Shown here one piece after another: positions 6,926-13,715 of a stretch of 14,927 nucleotides of DNA (positions are counted from its first letter, which is position 1; every line of letters begins with the position of its first letter). Location: the NCBI GenBank assembly GCA_937875605.1, contig CALLXZ010000100.1:1-14927 (forward strand). Direction: 5' to 3'. The translations under genes and the position numbers were made by a program. The notes below the pieces were generated by a model. That model made no database searches and had not been told where the DNA came from. It worked only from the letters and a program-made list of their open reading frames with translations. The DNA is from an uncultured Moheibacter sp. (GTDB taxonomy: Bacteria > Bacteroidota > Bacteroidia > Flavobacteriales > Weeksellaceae).

Positions 6926-7690
6926 TGTCAGTTGGCTTCCATCGAAAATCGCATAAGTAAAATGATTCACCCAATCTCCTAAGTTCATATAAAGTGAATT
7001 CTCTCCTACTTTTATTTCCATCGGCATATGACGGTGTCCGAAAATAAAATAATCAAAATGCTCCTGTTCTAATTTTCGTTTTGCATATTGCGCCAGCCAT
7101 TCTTTTTCCTCTCCCAAAAATTTTACATCTTCATCGCCGGAAATCAATTTATTTTTTCGCGAAGTATTAATTCCCAACCAAACCGCAAAATCAGGATGTA
7201 AAAGCGAAAAGAAAAATTGTGCAACTTTATTTCGGAACAACTTTTTCATCCGTTTATACCCTTTATCGCCCGGTCCCAGTCCATCTCCATGTGCAATGAA
7301 AAATTTGGTTTGATTAATTAAAAAATGTTTACGGTCATGAAAAATTTCCATCCCGATTTCCTTTTCCAAATAATCATTCATCCACAAATCATGATTTCCT
7401 GTAAAAAAATAGATTTTAATGCCTGAATCAGATAATTCTGCCAATTTTCCTAAAACCCTTACAAATCCTTTCGGAACAACTTGTTTGTATTCATACCAAA
7501 AGTCAAACAAATCGCCCAATAGAAACAGAACCTGACAGTCGGACTTAATTTCATCCAGCCATTTGACAAAACGAATCTCACGGATTCTGCTTTCCTCATC
7601 ATTTGGCGCACCCAAATGTTGGTCTGAAGCAAAATAAACTCTTTTACCTTCTTGAAGTTGGAATTTTATGTGTTGTCCTCCGCCAGCCAT
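6902..7690 (-). CDS. lpxH: UDP-2,3-diacylglucosamine diphosphatase LpxH
   Basis: LpxH hydrolyses UDP-2,3-diacylglucosamine to lipid X and UMP, the fourth step of lipid A synthesis, at the inner face of the cytoplasmic membrane. The 262-residue protein has all calcineurin-type phosphoesterase motifs: D23-x-H25, GD(60)LFDFW, GNHD (98-101), AHGD (133-136) and GHRH (218-221). A basic and aromatic insert (about 143-185) would carry the membrane- and substrate-binding cap helices. The ATG at 7690 is the only start upstream of the first metal motif and lies 25 nt inside the end of queD, so the genes overlap and are probably translationally coupled. The 3' end overlaps the DUF6427-like gene. A UDP-sugar hydrolase of the same fold is the only alternative; GDLFDFW and AHGDG favour LpxH. 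Confidence 0.9.
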   Translation of the reverse strand: MAGGGQHIKFQLQEGKRVYFASDQHLGAPNDEESRIREIRFVKWLDEIKSDCQVLFLLGDLFDFWYEYKQVVPKGFVRVLGKLAELSDSGIKIYFFTGNHDLWMNDYLEKEIGMEIFHDRKHFLINQTKFFIAHGDGLGPGDKGYKRMKKLFRNKVAQFFFSLLHPDFAVWLGINTSRKNKLISGDEDVKFLGEEKEWLAQYAKRKLEQEHFDYFIFGHRHMPMEIKVGENSLYMNLGDWVNHFTYAIFDGSQLTLERNISK

Positions 7691-8118
7691 TCAGCATACG
7701 ATGTTTCGGTTTCGTGAAGCCGTATGGACTGAAGTTCCACCGACGAATTCAATTGAGGGCTAATTAATTTTACCATATCCAGCAACATATTTTCGCAGGA
7801 TGGCTGATAATCCGTAAAGATCACTTTATGACCTTCTGCCAATAAGCTTTCTCCTAATTCTTTATGAGGGGAATTGAAATTTAACAAAATTGCATGGTCA
7901 AATTTATCTACCACTTCCTCCTTTACAATTTTTTTGATATCACCGAAATCAATGACCATCCCGAATTTCGGATTGGAATTATCCTGAATCGGTGTTCCTT
8001 TTACCGTCACAAAAAGTTTGTACGAATGACCGTGGATGTTTTTACACTTTCCGTCATAACCATAAAGTGCATGTGCGGTTTCAAAATTAAAAGACTTGGT
8101 AACTCGGATTTTATTCAT
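7666..8118 (-). CDS. queD: 6-carboxytetrahydropterin synthase / 6-pyruvoyltetrahydropterin synthase homologue
   Basis: QueD turns dihydroneopterin triphosphate into 6-carboxytetrahydropterin, the second step on the way to 7-deazaguanines such as queuosine. The 150-residue protein has the T-fold zinc site His16 (FETAH) with His29 and His31 (NIHGHS), and the likely catalytic Cys25 (GKCKN). VIDFGDIKK follows, then a His/Glu motif near the end (LHETETSYAEW) that anchors the pterin. The length is normal to slightly long. A full -7 box 25 nt upstream makes it the first gene of a queD-lpxH unit. The pairing with a lipid A gene has no obvious biochemical logic. The eukaryote-type PTPS activity is a possible alternative that sequence alone does not exclude. 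Confidence 0.9.
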   Translation of the reverse strand: MNKIRVTKSFNFETAHALYGYDGKCKNIHGHSYKLFVTVKGTPIQDNSNPKFGMVIDFGDIKKIVKEEVVDKFDHAILLNFNSPHKELGESLLAEGHKVIFTDYQPSCENMLLDMVKLISPQLNSSVELQSIRLHETETSYAEWLAEDNT

Positions 8119-8143
8119 TAATTTAAAGGTCTAAACCAATTTG

Positions 8144-8151
8144 CAAATTTA
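8144..8151 (-). promoter_or_regulatory. -7 element for queD-lpxH
   Basis: The minus strand reads TAAATTTG, a full TAnnTTTG match, 25 nt before the queD start codon. It abuts the start codon of the divergent ComF-family gene (8152). No TTTG lies at -33 spacing. Confidence 0.45.
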
Positions 8152-8829
8152 ATGGAAATACTCGCAATCGGACGTTCCCTTTTCGATTTATTTTTCCCAA
8201 TGAGATGCTTGAATTGTGATTCGGTCATTTCACAAGAGAATCCTTTGTGTGTTTTTTGCGCTACCGATCTACCTTTTACGCATTGGAATTTGGATAAAAA
8301 TAATTTGGCTTACTATAAACTAAAACTACTCTGCAAACTGAATTCTGCACATAGTTTATTGTTTTTTCGTCACGAAAATGTAACCCAAAAACTTCTTCAT
8401 AATCTCAAATATGAGAATCATCCTGAAATCGGAATTTTGTTAGCTGAAAAAACAACGCAGGATTTGGATTTATCTCATTTTGACGGAATTATTCCGGTGC
8501 CCATTCATGCTAAAAAACGAAAAAAAAGGGGATATAATCAAATTGTTCCTTACGCAAAGTCGCTATCGGAAAAGTTTGAAATCCCATTAATTGAAGATTT
8601 TTTAGTGCGAATTGAAAACAATCCTTCTCAGGTTTTCAAAAATCGGGAAAGTCGATTGACTTCCATCCAGAATGCTTTTTCGCTTACCGAAAAAGAATTA
8701 GAGGGGCATTATATTTTGATGGATGATGTTCTCACAACCGGCGCAACGCTTTCGATTTGCATCAATTTAATTCATTCAAAATATCCCGAAATGAAACTTA
8801 GTGTTATGACAATTGCATGTGGCGTCTAA
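8152..8829 (+). CDS. ComF-family amidophosphoribosyltransferase-like protein
   Basis: This 225-residue protein opens with a four-cysteine zinc-ribbon (C19-x2-C22, C33-x2-C36). It ends in a type I phosphoribosyltransferase domain with the PRPP-binding motif YILMDDVLTTGAT (about 187-199) and, before it, IPVPIHAKKRKKRGYNQ. That architecture defines the ComF family. In naturally competent bacteria, ComFC-type proteins help single-stranded DNA enter the recombination pathway; in Bacteroidota the role is mostly assumed from homology, and no competence genes are nearby. The start at 8152 follows directly after the divergent queD -7 box. No good plus-strand -7 element is visible. A hairpin at 8834-8868 lies 4 nt past the stop. 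Confidence 0.9.
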   Translation: MEILAIGRSLFDLFFPMRCLNCDSVISQENPLCVFCATDLPFTHWNLDKNNLAYYKLKLLCKLNSAHSLLFFRHENVTQKLLHNLKYENHPEIGILLAEKTTQDLDLSHFDGIIPVPIHAKKRKKRGYNQIVPYAKSLSEKFEIPLIEDFLVRIENNPSQVFKNRESRLTSIQNAFSLTEKELEGHYILMDDVLTTGATLSICINLIHSKYPEMKLSVMTIACGV

Positions 8830-8831
8830 AC

Positions 8832-8868
8832 AAAAAAGCAATCAACTAAAACTCAGTTAATTGCTTTT
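8832..8868. terminator. Bidirectional terminator between the ComF-family gene and tRNA-Cys
   Basis: Arms at 8834-8847 and 8855-8868 pair over 14 positions with one C/A mismatch on the plus strand, which becomes a permitted G-U pair in minus-strand RNA. The loop is 7 nt. Minus-strand RNA ends in six U residues (complement of 8832-8837), fitting termination of tRNA-Cys about 9 nt past its end. The plus-strand side has four U residues and could end the ComF-family transcript. Confidence 0.75.
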
Positions 8869-8876
8869 AAATCAAG

Positions 8877-8947
8877 AGGTTCCGAGCGGATTCGAACCGC
8901 TGTATACGGTTTTGCAGACCGGTGCCTAGCCACTCGGCCACGGAACC
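8877..8947 (-). tRNA. tRNA-Cys (anticodon GCA)
   Basis: A 71-nt cloverleaf folds on the minus strand. The acceptor arms GGTTCCG and CGGAACC pair perfectly, with discriminator U. The D arm is GCC/GGC. The anticodon loop CTGCAAA gives GCA for Cys. The T arm is AGCGG/CCGCT with the loop TTCGAAT. The first pair of the anticodon stem (27-43) is a C-U mismatch. CCA is not encoded. A full -7 box lies 20 nt upstream and a terminator just downstream, so it is a single-gene transcript. Confidence 0.96.
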
Positions 8948-8967
8948 CTTTTCCTTATTCAGGACTG

Positions 8968-8975
8968 CAAAGATA
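8968..8975 (-). promoter_or_regulatory. -7 element for tRNA-Cys
   Basis: The minus strand reads TATCTTTG, a full TAnnTTTG match, 20 nt before the mature 5' end of the tRNA and 16 nt past the folB stop. It predicts a short 5' leader for RNase P. Confidence 0.5.
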
Positions 8976-8991
8976 TAAAATTCGGTTAAAC

Positions 8992-9348
8992 TTAAAATTT
9001 CTTTTCCAAAACGATGCTTACTTTTTCCACATTTCCTCCGATGGGCGGATTCATTTTGGACAATTTCACTTTTGCATAAGTTACCATAAAAATCTCATTC
9101 TGAATTCTTTGCAATATTCTTTCCGTTACATTTTCCAATAATTTGGAACGAATGGATACTTCTTCCTTTACAATTTTATTGAGATGAACATAATCTACCG
9201 TATCGGCTAACTCATCGTTTTCTGCCGATTTTGATAAATCTGCTTCTATTTCCAAATCTACCATGTAATCGGAACCGATCAATGCTTCTTCCTCCAAACA
9301 GCCGTGATTGGAATAAATTCGTATATTTTCTAAAATAATTTTTCCCAT
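8992..9348 (-). CDS. folB: Dihydroneopterin aldolase
   Basis: FolB cleaves 7,8-dihydroneopterin to 6-hydroxymethyl-7,8-dihydropterin and glycolaldehyde in folate synthesis. The 118-residue protein is the usual single T-fold domain. Key family residues are visible: NHGCLEEE (14-21) with the substrate-anchoring glutamate region, GSDYMVDLEIEADLS (25-39), Tyr53 in TVDY, and Lys98 in KLSKMNPPIGG. The start is the only ATG before the conserved strand. The nearest upstream promoter (TTTG-N21-TAATTTTG) ends 4 nt before this ATG, which would make the message leaderless. No other folate gene is adjacent; queD is a second pterin enzyme about 900 nt away but is separately transcribed. Confidence 0.93.
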   Translation of the reverse strand: MGKIILENIRIYSNHGCLEEEALIGSDYMVDLEIEADLSKSAENDELADTVDYVHLNKIVKEEVSIRSKLLENVTERILQRIQNEIFMVTYAKVKLSKMNPPIGGNVEKVSIVLEKKF

Positions 9349-9352
9349 TTGC

Positions 9353-9385
9353 CAAAATTACAATGTTTAATTATTTAAGCACAAA
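9353..9385 (-). promoter_or_regulatory. Candidate folB promoter (TTTG-N21-TAATTTTG)
   Basis: On the minus strand a -33-like TTTG (complement of 9382-9385) is followed after 21 nt by TAATTTTG (complement of 9353-9360), a full -7 match. Both elements and the spacing fit the Bacteroidota consensus. The box ends 4 nt before the folB ATG, placing the predicted transcript start at or next to the A of the start codon. Confidence 0.5.
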
Positions 9386-9401
9386 GTAAAATTAAACTAA
9401 T

Positions 9402-9433
9402 AAAAAAAGCAGAAAGAAAACTCTTTCTACTTT
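9402..9433 (-). terminator. Intrinsic terminator of sodA
   Basis: On the minus strand an 11-bp stem (AAAGTAGAAAG with CTTTCTGCTTT, one G-U pair) and a 6-nt loop are followed by a run of U residues (complement of 9402-9408). It lies 26 nt past the sodA stop and ends that message before folB. Confidence 0.85.
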
Positions 9434-9459
9434 ATAAACTTTTTACTTTTAACTGAATT

Positions 9460-10056
9460 TTATCCTTTGTAAAGTTCTGCAACCTTATCCCAATTTACTA
9501 CATTAAAAAATGCTGTAACATAATCCGGACGACGATTTTGGTAATTCAAATAATAGGCGTGCTCCCAAACGTCTAATCCTAAAATAGGTATTCCCTGAAC
9601 TTCCGCAACCGGCATTAAAGGATTATCCTGATTGGGAGTTGAAGTAATTTGTAATTTTCCATCTTTTTTAATCAACCAAGCCCAACCTGAACCAAAACGT
9701 CCTGCTGCTGCCTTTGCAAATTCATCTTTAAATCCTTGCAACGAACCAAATGTATCATTGATTGTTTGCGCCAATTCTCCGGTCGGCTCTCCACCTCCAT
9801 TCGGGCTCATCCATTCCCAAAAAAGATTGTGGTTATAATAGCCACCACCATTATTACGAACGGCTGGATTCCCCGTCCCTGTTTTCAGTATTTCTTCAAT
9901 TGAAGCACCTTCTAAATCAGTTCCTTCGATTGCTTTGTTAAGATTGTCTGTGTATGCTTTGTGATGTTTTCCATGATGGATCTCCATTGTTTTTGCATCG
10001 ATATGAGGTTCTAATGCATCAAACGCATACGGTAAATTTGGTAATTCAAATGCCAT
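9460..10056 (-). CDS. sodA: Superoxide dismutase, Mn/Fe family (Mn-type residues)
   Basis: The enzyme turns superoxide into oxygen and hydrogen peroxide in the cytoplasm. The 198-residue protein has the two SOD domains and all four metal ligands: His27 (in IHHGKHH), His75 (in YNHNLFW), Asp161 and His165 (in [10 protein letters not shown]). The second-shell pattern GGGYYNH (69-75), plus Gln142 in TPNQDNPLM, is that of manganese or cambialistic enzymes; the typical iron form has a Gln near the second ligand and Ala at the later site. Metal use cannot be settled from sequence. No signal peptide is present. It has its own -7 box (10095-10102), an operator-like palindrome just upstream, and a terminator, so it is a single-gene unit. 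Confidence 0.96.
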   Translation of the reverse strand: MAFELPNLPYAFDALEPHIDAKTMEIHHGKHHKAYTDNLNKAIEGTDLEGASIEEILKTGTGNPAVRNNGGGYYNHNLFWEWMSPNGGGEPTGELAQTINDTFGSLQGFKDEFAKAAAGRFGSGWAWLIKKDGKLQITSTPNQDNPLMPVAEVQGIPILGLDVWEHAYYLNYQNRRPDYVTAFFNVVNWDKVAELYKG

Positions 10057-10094
10057 AACTTATGGTTTTTAAATGTTAATATTTATGTTTAGTC

Positions 10095-10102
10095 CAAATA
10101 TA
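10095..10102 (-). promoter_or_regulatory. -7 element for sodA
   Basis: The minus strand reads TATATTTG, a full TAnnTTTG match, 38 nt before the start codon. The nearest TTG upstream is at a 13-nt spacing, too close for a normal -33 element. The position of the -33 element is instead occupied by the palindrome at 10112-10128. Confidence 0.5.
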
Positions 10103-10111
10103 AGCCACATT

Positions 10112-10128
10112 TTCACAAATTATGTGAA
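10112..10128. promoter_or_regulatory. Palindrome upstream of the sodA -7 box (possible operator)
   Basis: TTCACA-N5-TGTGAA is a perfect 6-bp inverted repeat. It begins 10 nt upstream of the sodA -7 box and covers the expected -33 region. The layout suits a dimeric regulator. The half-sites are in the opposite order to the Crp site TGTGA-N6-TCACA, so I do not assign a regulator. Confidence 0.4.
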
Positions 10129-10190
10129 GATTAAATTAAAACTTCTGATACTTTCATAAATTTTTTAAATTGCATAGCAATTAAATTGAT

Positions 10191-11453
10191 ATGTCAAAAT
10201 CTAGAAAAGTACTGATTCGAATCATCCAATCCATCGCGGCTTTGGTATTATTAATCGTGGGGTTTTTATATTTAACCGGAAACCAACACGTCATAAAAGG
10301 CGTACAATTGGTTTATTTACAAGGGAAGAAAACGGCCAACATTGATGATTATAAAGATTTTGAATACAATACTGTTTTATCTAAAAAACCACAACCTTGG
10401 CTTCAACATGAAATGTACAATAAAATCCCACTGACCGATACGCTAACACATGAATTGGAACGATTCAAATCCATCGGTTTTTTTGTCGTAAAAGATGGTG
10501 AAGCATTGTGGGAAAAATATTGGGACGATTATTCAGATGAAAGTTACACCAATTCCTTTTCCATGGCGAAATCAATAGTGACGATGCTATTAGGAAAAGC
10601 GATCGAACAAGATTATATAAAATCTTTGGATCAGCCGATTATTGATTTTCTACCGGAGTTCAAAGATGATAAATTCGCTCAAAAATGTACGGTGGGAGAT
10701 TTGTCGGCGATGACTTCCGGATTTGATTGGGTTGAAGATTATTATCATCCGTTTGATGATACTGCCAAGGCTTATTACGGCAGCAATATCGAAAAACAAA
10801 TGCTCGGAAAAGGATTTAACAAAGAACCCGGAAAACATTTTGATTACACATCGGGAACAACTCAATTGCTTGCTATTGTTTTGCAACGCGCTGTGGGAAT
10901 CAGTTTGTCTCAATATTTACAAGAAGAATTCTGGCAACCGATGGGAATGGAAAACGATGCTTATTGGTCAAAAGACCGAAAAGACGGAATGGAAAAAGCG
11001 TATTGCTGTCTGAATTCCAATGTGAGAGATTTCGCCAAATTCGGACAATTATTATTGCAAAATGGAAATTGGAACGGAAGACAGATTTTGGATTCGGTTT
11101 TTGTAGAAAAAATGGTAACGCCCAATTATGCCGCTTTTCAAAAAGGCGAACATGCTCGCTACGGATATTCCATCTGGACTGATTATGAACATTCTCCCAA
11201 TTTTTACGGTCTGATGGGTCATTTGGGACAGCGTGTCATCGTCGTTCCCAGCGAAAATTTAGTCATCGTCCGATTGGGTCATGAAAAAGATAAACGAAAT
11301 ATGGGCAGAGGATTTCAGGATACTGATGCGTATTATTTTGTGGACGAAGTTATGAAAATGCTTAAAGAAAATAACCTCTTAACCTCACAACAAAATGCTG
11401 AAAAAGATTCCATCCCAAAAAGTACTATTTCTGGACATAGAAACAGTTCCTGA
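10191..11453 (+). CDS. Membrane-anchored serine hydrolase, class C beta-lactamase / esterase fold
   Basis: Of 420 residues, the first 30 or so are a basic start and one hydrophobic segment (about 8-29), with no lipobox or clear cleavage site, so a signal anchor with the enzyme facing the periplasm is likely. The catalytic domain has the SxxK motif SMAK (Ser124, Lys127), the second-motif Tyr219 in DYTSG, and HLG (344-346) in place of KTG. YxS and HxG are typical of the esterase/peptidase branch of the family, not of true AmpC enzymes, so resistance to beta-lactams should not be assumed. The last 20 residues share DNA with the start of the next gene in another frame and look like an unconstrained tail. 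Upstream is a small palindrome (10168-10182) and only a 7/8 -7 match at 10157. Confidence 0.85.
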   Translation: MSKSRKVLIRIIQSIAALVLLIVGFLYLTGNQHVIKGVQLVYLQGKKTANIDDYKDFEYNTVLSKKPQPWLQHEMYNKIPLTDTLTHELERFKSIGFFVVKDGEALWEKYWDDYSDESYTNSFSMAKSIVTMLLGKAIEQDYIKSLDQPIIDFLPEFKDDKFAQKCTVGDLSAMTSGFDWVEDYYHPFDDTAKAYYGSNIEKQMLGKGFNKEPGKHFDYTSGTTQLLAIVLQRAVGISLSQYLQEEFWQPMGMENDAYWSKDRKDGMEKAYCCLNSNVRDFAKFGQLLLQNGNWNGRQILDSVFVEKMVTPNYAAFQKGEHARYGYSIWTDYEHSPNFYGLMGHLGQRVIVVPSENLVIVRLGHEKDKRNMGRGFQDTDAYYFVDEVMKMLKENNLLTSQQNAEKDSIPKSTISGHRNSS

Positions 11454-12093
11454 ATTCCAATTTTGGAAAGAACTTCCGGAAGATTGGCAATTGCTTTGGA
11501 CTAAAAAAGTGGAAAAACAATTAAAAGAAGACGAAACGCCGGAAGAATTTTATGGAAACAGAGCTGGAATTCTGGCAGAATTTGGTAAAATCATCTGTAT
11601 TTCTTGTGGATTAATTATCGATGATCATAAAATCCGTCTTAAAAGCTTTTATGGCGACGGCGAAAGTCAAATTCTGAAGGAATTCAGCGAAATGATCTCA
11701 GGAAAATATTTTGATTCTAATTTAATTCTCTGTGCTCATAACGGAAAAGAATTTGATTTCCCATTTCTGGCGAGACGATTCATTATCAATGGACTGGAAA
11801 TCCCAAAAGCATTGGATCTGCAAGGTAAAAAACCTTGGGAAGTTCCTCATTTGGACACGATGGAATTATGGAAATTCGGAGATTATAAACATTTCACTTC
11901 ATTGAATTTATTGGCAGCTGTATTAGGAATTCCTACCCCAAAAGACGACATAGACGGTTCACAAGTTGCATCAGTTTACTATGAGGATCGTGATTTGGAA
12001 CGAATTAAAACCTATTGTGAAAAAGATGTTTTGACAGTTGCTCAGATTTTTCGAAAATTCAGAGGAGAAGATTTATTAGAAAGAGAAGATTAA
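11395..12093 (+). CDS. DEDDy-type 3'-5' exonuclease (PolB-like exonuclease domain 2 type)
   Basis: The 232-residue protein is a single RNase H-like exonuclease domain. Motif ExoI is LDIET (Asp14, Glu16), ExoII is HNGKEFDFPFL with Asp121, and ExoIII is YCEKD with Tyr207 and Asp211, giving the DEDDy set that binds two metal ions. ITS spacing and the HFTSLNLLAAVLGIP stretch resemble the stand-alone predicted 3'-5' exonucleases common in Bacteroidota (PF10108 type, from memory). A repair or RNA-processing role is likely, but the substrate is unknown. ATG 11395 is the only start that keeps ExoI, so the gene overlaps the hydrolase gene by 59 nt in another frame. It converges with the CNNM gene 103 nt away, and I see no clear terminator in that gap. 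Confidence 0.88.
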   Translation: MLKKIPSQKVLFLDIETVPEFQFWKELPEDWQLLWTKKVEKQLKEDETPEEFYGNRAGILAEFGKIICISCGLIIDDHKIRLKSFYGDGESQILKEFSEMISGKYFDSNLILCAHNGKEFDFPFLARRFIINGLEIPKALDLQGKKPWEVPHLDTMELWKFGDYKHFTSLNLLAAVLGIPTPKDDIDGSQVASVYYEDRDLERIKTYCEKDVLTVAQIFRKFRGEDLLERED

Positions 12094-12196
12094 TCATCGG
12101 TTTCATAATTTTTCTTCAAATCACTTGGTATTCCATGATCTGTACAATATCATCACTAACTATTTTCAGGATGGTTCCTACCGTAAAAACATCTAA

Positions 12197-13603
12197 TTAT
12201 GAATCTTCGGCTGCCTCCTCATCCGTCAAATGTGTCAAGGTCAATTCGGCTCTTTCCACCGAATTTCGATACATCTTAACAATTTTTACCTGATAATCTT
12301 TCAGATCCAAAACATCACCTGCTTTCAATTCTCTGTCCGGAAAAGTCTCCGCCAACAATCCTGAAAGCGTATCATAATGCTCACTTTCATCAAAACGGTA
12401 GGGCAAATAACGGTTAATATCTGACAAATTACTATGCGCATCGACCGAAAAAATCCCTTCAGTCACATTGATGACAATCGGATCTTCATTGTCATATTCA
12501 TCCTGAATTTCCCCAACCAATTCTTCCAAAATATCTTCCATACTCACAATTCCGGTCAACTCTCCGATTTCGTTGGTTACAACTGCCATCTGAATACGTT
12601 TTTTCTGGAATTGTTTCAATAAGTTCTTAATTTTCGAACTCTCCGAAATGAACAAAGGTTTGCGTAAAATACTTACAAAACTCGTTTCATTTGGATTGTC
12701 TAATGTCAATTTCACTAAATCTTTGGTGTAAAGAATTCCTCTGATGTTATCCAGCGATTCCTCATAAACCGGATAACGGGAGTAACCTTCATTTATCGCA
12801 TAATCAATTGCCTCTCTTACACTAATTCCGATTTCCACCGCAGAAACATTTTTACGCAAAGTCTGAATATTATTCACTCTTCGGTCATCAAATTCAAATA
12901 CATTTTGAATAAGATCACGCTCTGTTTGTTCGATTGCTCCACCTTCCTGACTTTCCGAAATGATCATTTTCAATTCTTCTTCCGAATGAATTTCAGAACC
13001 GTGAATGGCTCGAATTCCAAACATTCTCAGAATAAAATTCGCCAAACCGTTCATCATCCAAATTACCGGTTTGAACACAAAATAAAACACTCTCAAAGGC
13101 CATGCAATCGTAAATGTAGTTTTTGCCGGAAATTGGATTGCCAAAGACTTTGGCGCCAATTCACCAAATACAATGTGTAAAACGGTAATTACCGCAAATG
13201 CAATCCAAATCGCACTGTTATTAGCGATAGAAACCCATTCCGGTCCTGTAAGACCTAAAGCATCAAAAGTTTTTACGACAAGAGGCGCAATGGCTCCTTC
13301 TCCAACAAAACCTAAACCTAGTGAAGCTAATGTTATTCCTAACTGCGTTGCGGCTAAATAAGAATCTAAATTACTGACAATTTTTTTTGCCATTTTGGCA
13401 ATTGCCGGACTTAAGTCCGTTCGCACATCAATCTGCGAAGTGCGCACTTTAACGATTGCAAATTCCGCAGCTACAAAAAAGCCGTTGAGGAATACTAAAA
13501 AAATTGTGAGGATCAGTTTCCATACAGAAACATCATGTGAAATAAGACCACCACCGGGAACTCCGGCAGCGAAAATAAAGGATAGTAACGGGTCTGCGTC
13601 CAT
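12197..13603 (-). CDS. CNNM/CorC-HlyC family membrane protein with CBS pair
   Basis: The 468-residue protein has a CNNM (DUF21) membrane domain with about four spans (28-190), including NGFFVAAEFA and FGELAPKS. A CBS-domain pair follows (about 245-365, with YSRYPVYE and GIVSMEDILEELVGEI), then a C-terminal CorC/HlyC FAD-like domain (about 375-458). The domains are complete and in normal order. Relatives are linked to magnesium or cobalt export; the old label 'hemolysin' is misleading. GldE of gliding Bacteroidota has the same architecture, but no gld gene is nearby, so I do not use that name. A strong promoter match at 13716-13746 implies a leader of about 105 nt that contains an inverted repeat. 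A cation-sensing leader is speculation. Confidence 0.92.
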   Translation of the reverse strand: MDADPLLSFIFAAGVPGGGLISHDVSVWKLILTIFLVFLNGFFVAAEFAIVKVRTSQIDVRTDLSPAIAKMAKKIVSNLDSYLAATQLGITLASLGLGFVGEGAIAPLVVKTFDALGLTGPEWVSIANNSAIWIAFAVITVLHIVFGELAPKSLAIQFPAKTTFTIAWPLRVFYFVFKPVIWMMNGLANFILRMFGIRAIHGSEIHSEEELKMIISESQEGGAIEQTERDLIQNVFEFDDRRVNNIQTLRKNVSAVEIGISVREAIDYAINEGYSRYPVYEESLDNIRGILYTKDLVKLTLDNPNETSFVSILRKPLFISESSKIKNLLKQFQKKRIQMAVVTNEIGELTGIVSMEDILEELVGEIQDEYDNEDPIVINVTEGIFSVDAHSNLSDINRYLPYRFDESEHYDTLSGLLAETFPDRELKAGDVLDLKDYQVKIVKMYRNSVERAELTLTHLTDEEAAEDS

Positions 13604-13621
13604 TTAGTATAATTTACAAGG

Positions 13622-13653
13622 CAAGATTCTTTTTGATTTTTTTTCAAATCTTG
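13622..13653. repeat. Inverted repeat in the CNNM gene leader
   Basis: CAAGATT (13622-13628) and AATCTTG (13647-13653) are perfect 7-bp arms separated by 18 nt of mostly T on the plus strand. In the predicted CNNM leader it would give a short stem with a large A-rich loop, 19 nt before the start codon. No U tract follows. Confidence 0.35.
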
Positions 13654-13715
13654 TGAACTGAAATTCACTTTTGACTCCAAATACGAAGACTTGGAATTTG
13701 TCAAAACCTTTCAAG

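Noticed and set aside
10112..10128. TTCACA-N5-TGTGAA considered as a Crp site
   Set aside because: The half-sites are in reverse order to TGTGA-N6-TCACA, so only an unassigned palindrome is reported.
10191..11453. Antibiotic-resistance beta-lactamase
   Set aside because: The second and third motifs are YxS and HxG rather than YxN and KTG, which points to the esterase/peptidase branch; no resistance context is present.
12094..12196. Terminator in the gap between the convergent exonuclease and CNNM genes
   Set aside because: Only a 5-bp ATGAT/ATCAT repeat with a 10-nt loop and no T tract is visible, which is not enough for a call.
12197..13603. Gliding motility protein GldE
   Set aside because: The domain layout is shared by all CNNM/CorC proteins, and no gldD, ssb or other usual neighbour is present.
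13513..13704. Minus-strand frame of 63 codons crossing the start of the CNNM gene
   Set aside because: It begins at TTG, shares most of its length with the CNNM coding region in another frame and the leader, and has no recognisable features. It is most likely a shadow, though it would sit in the long leader.
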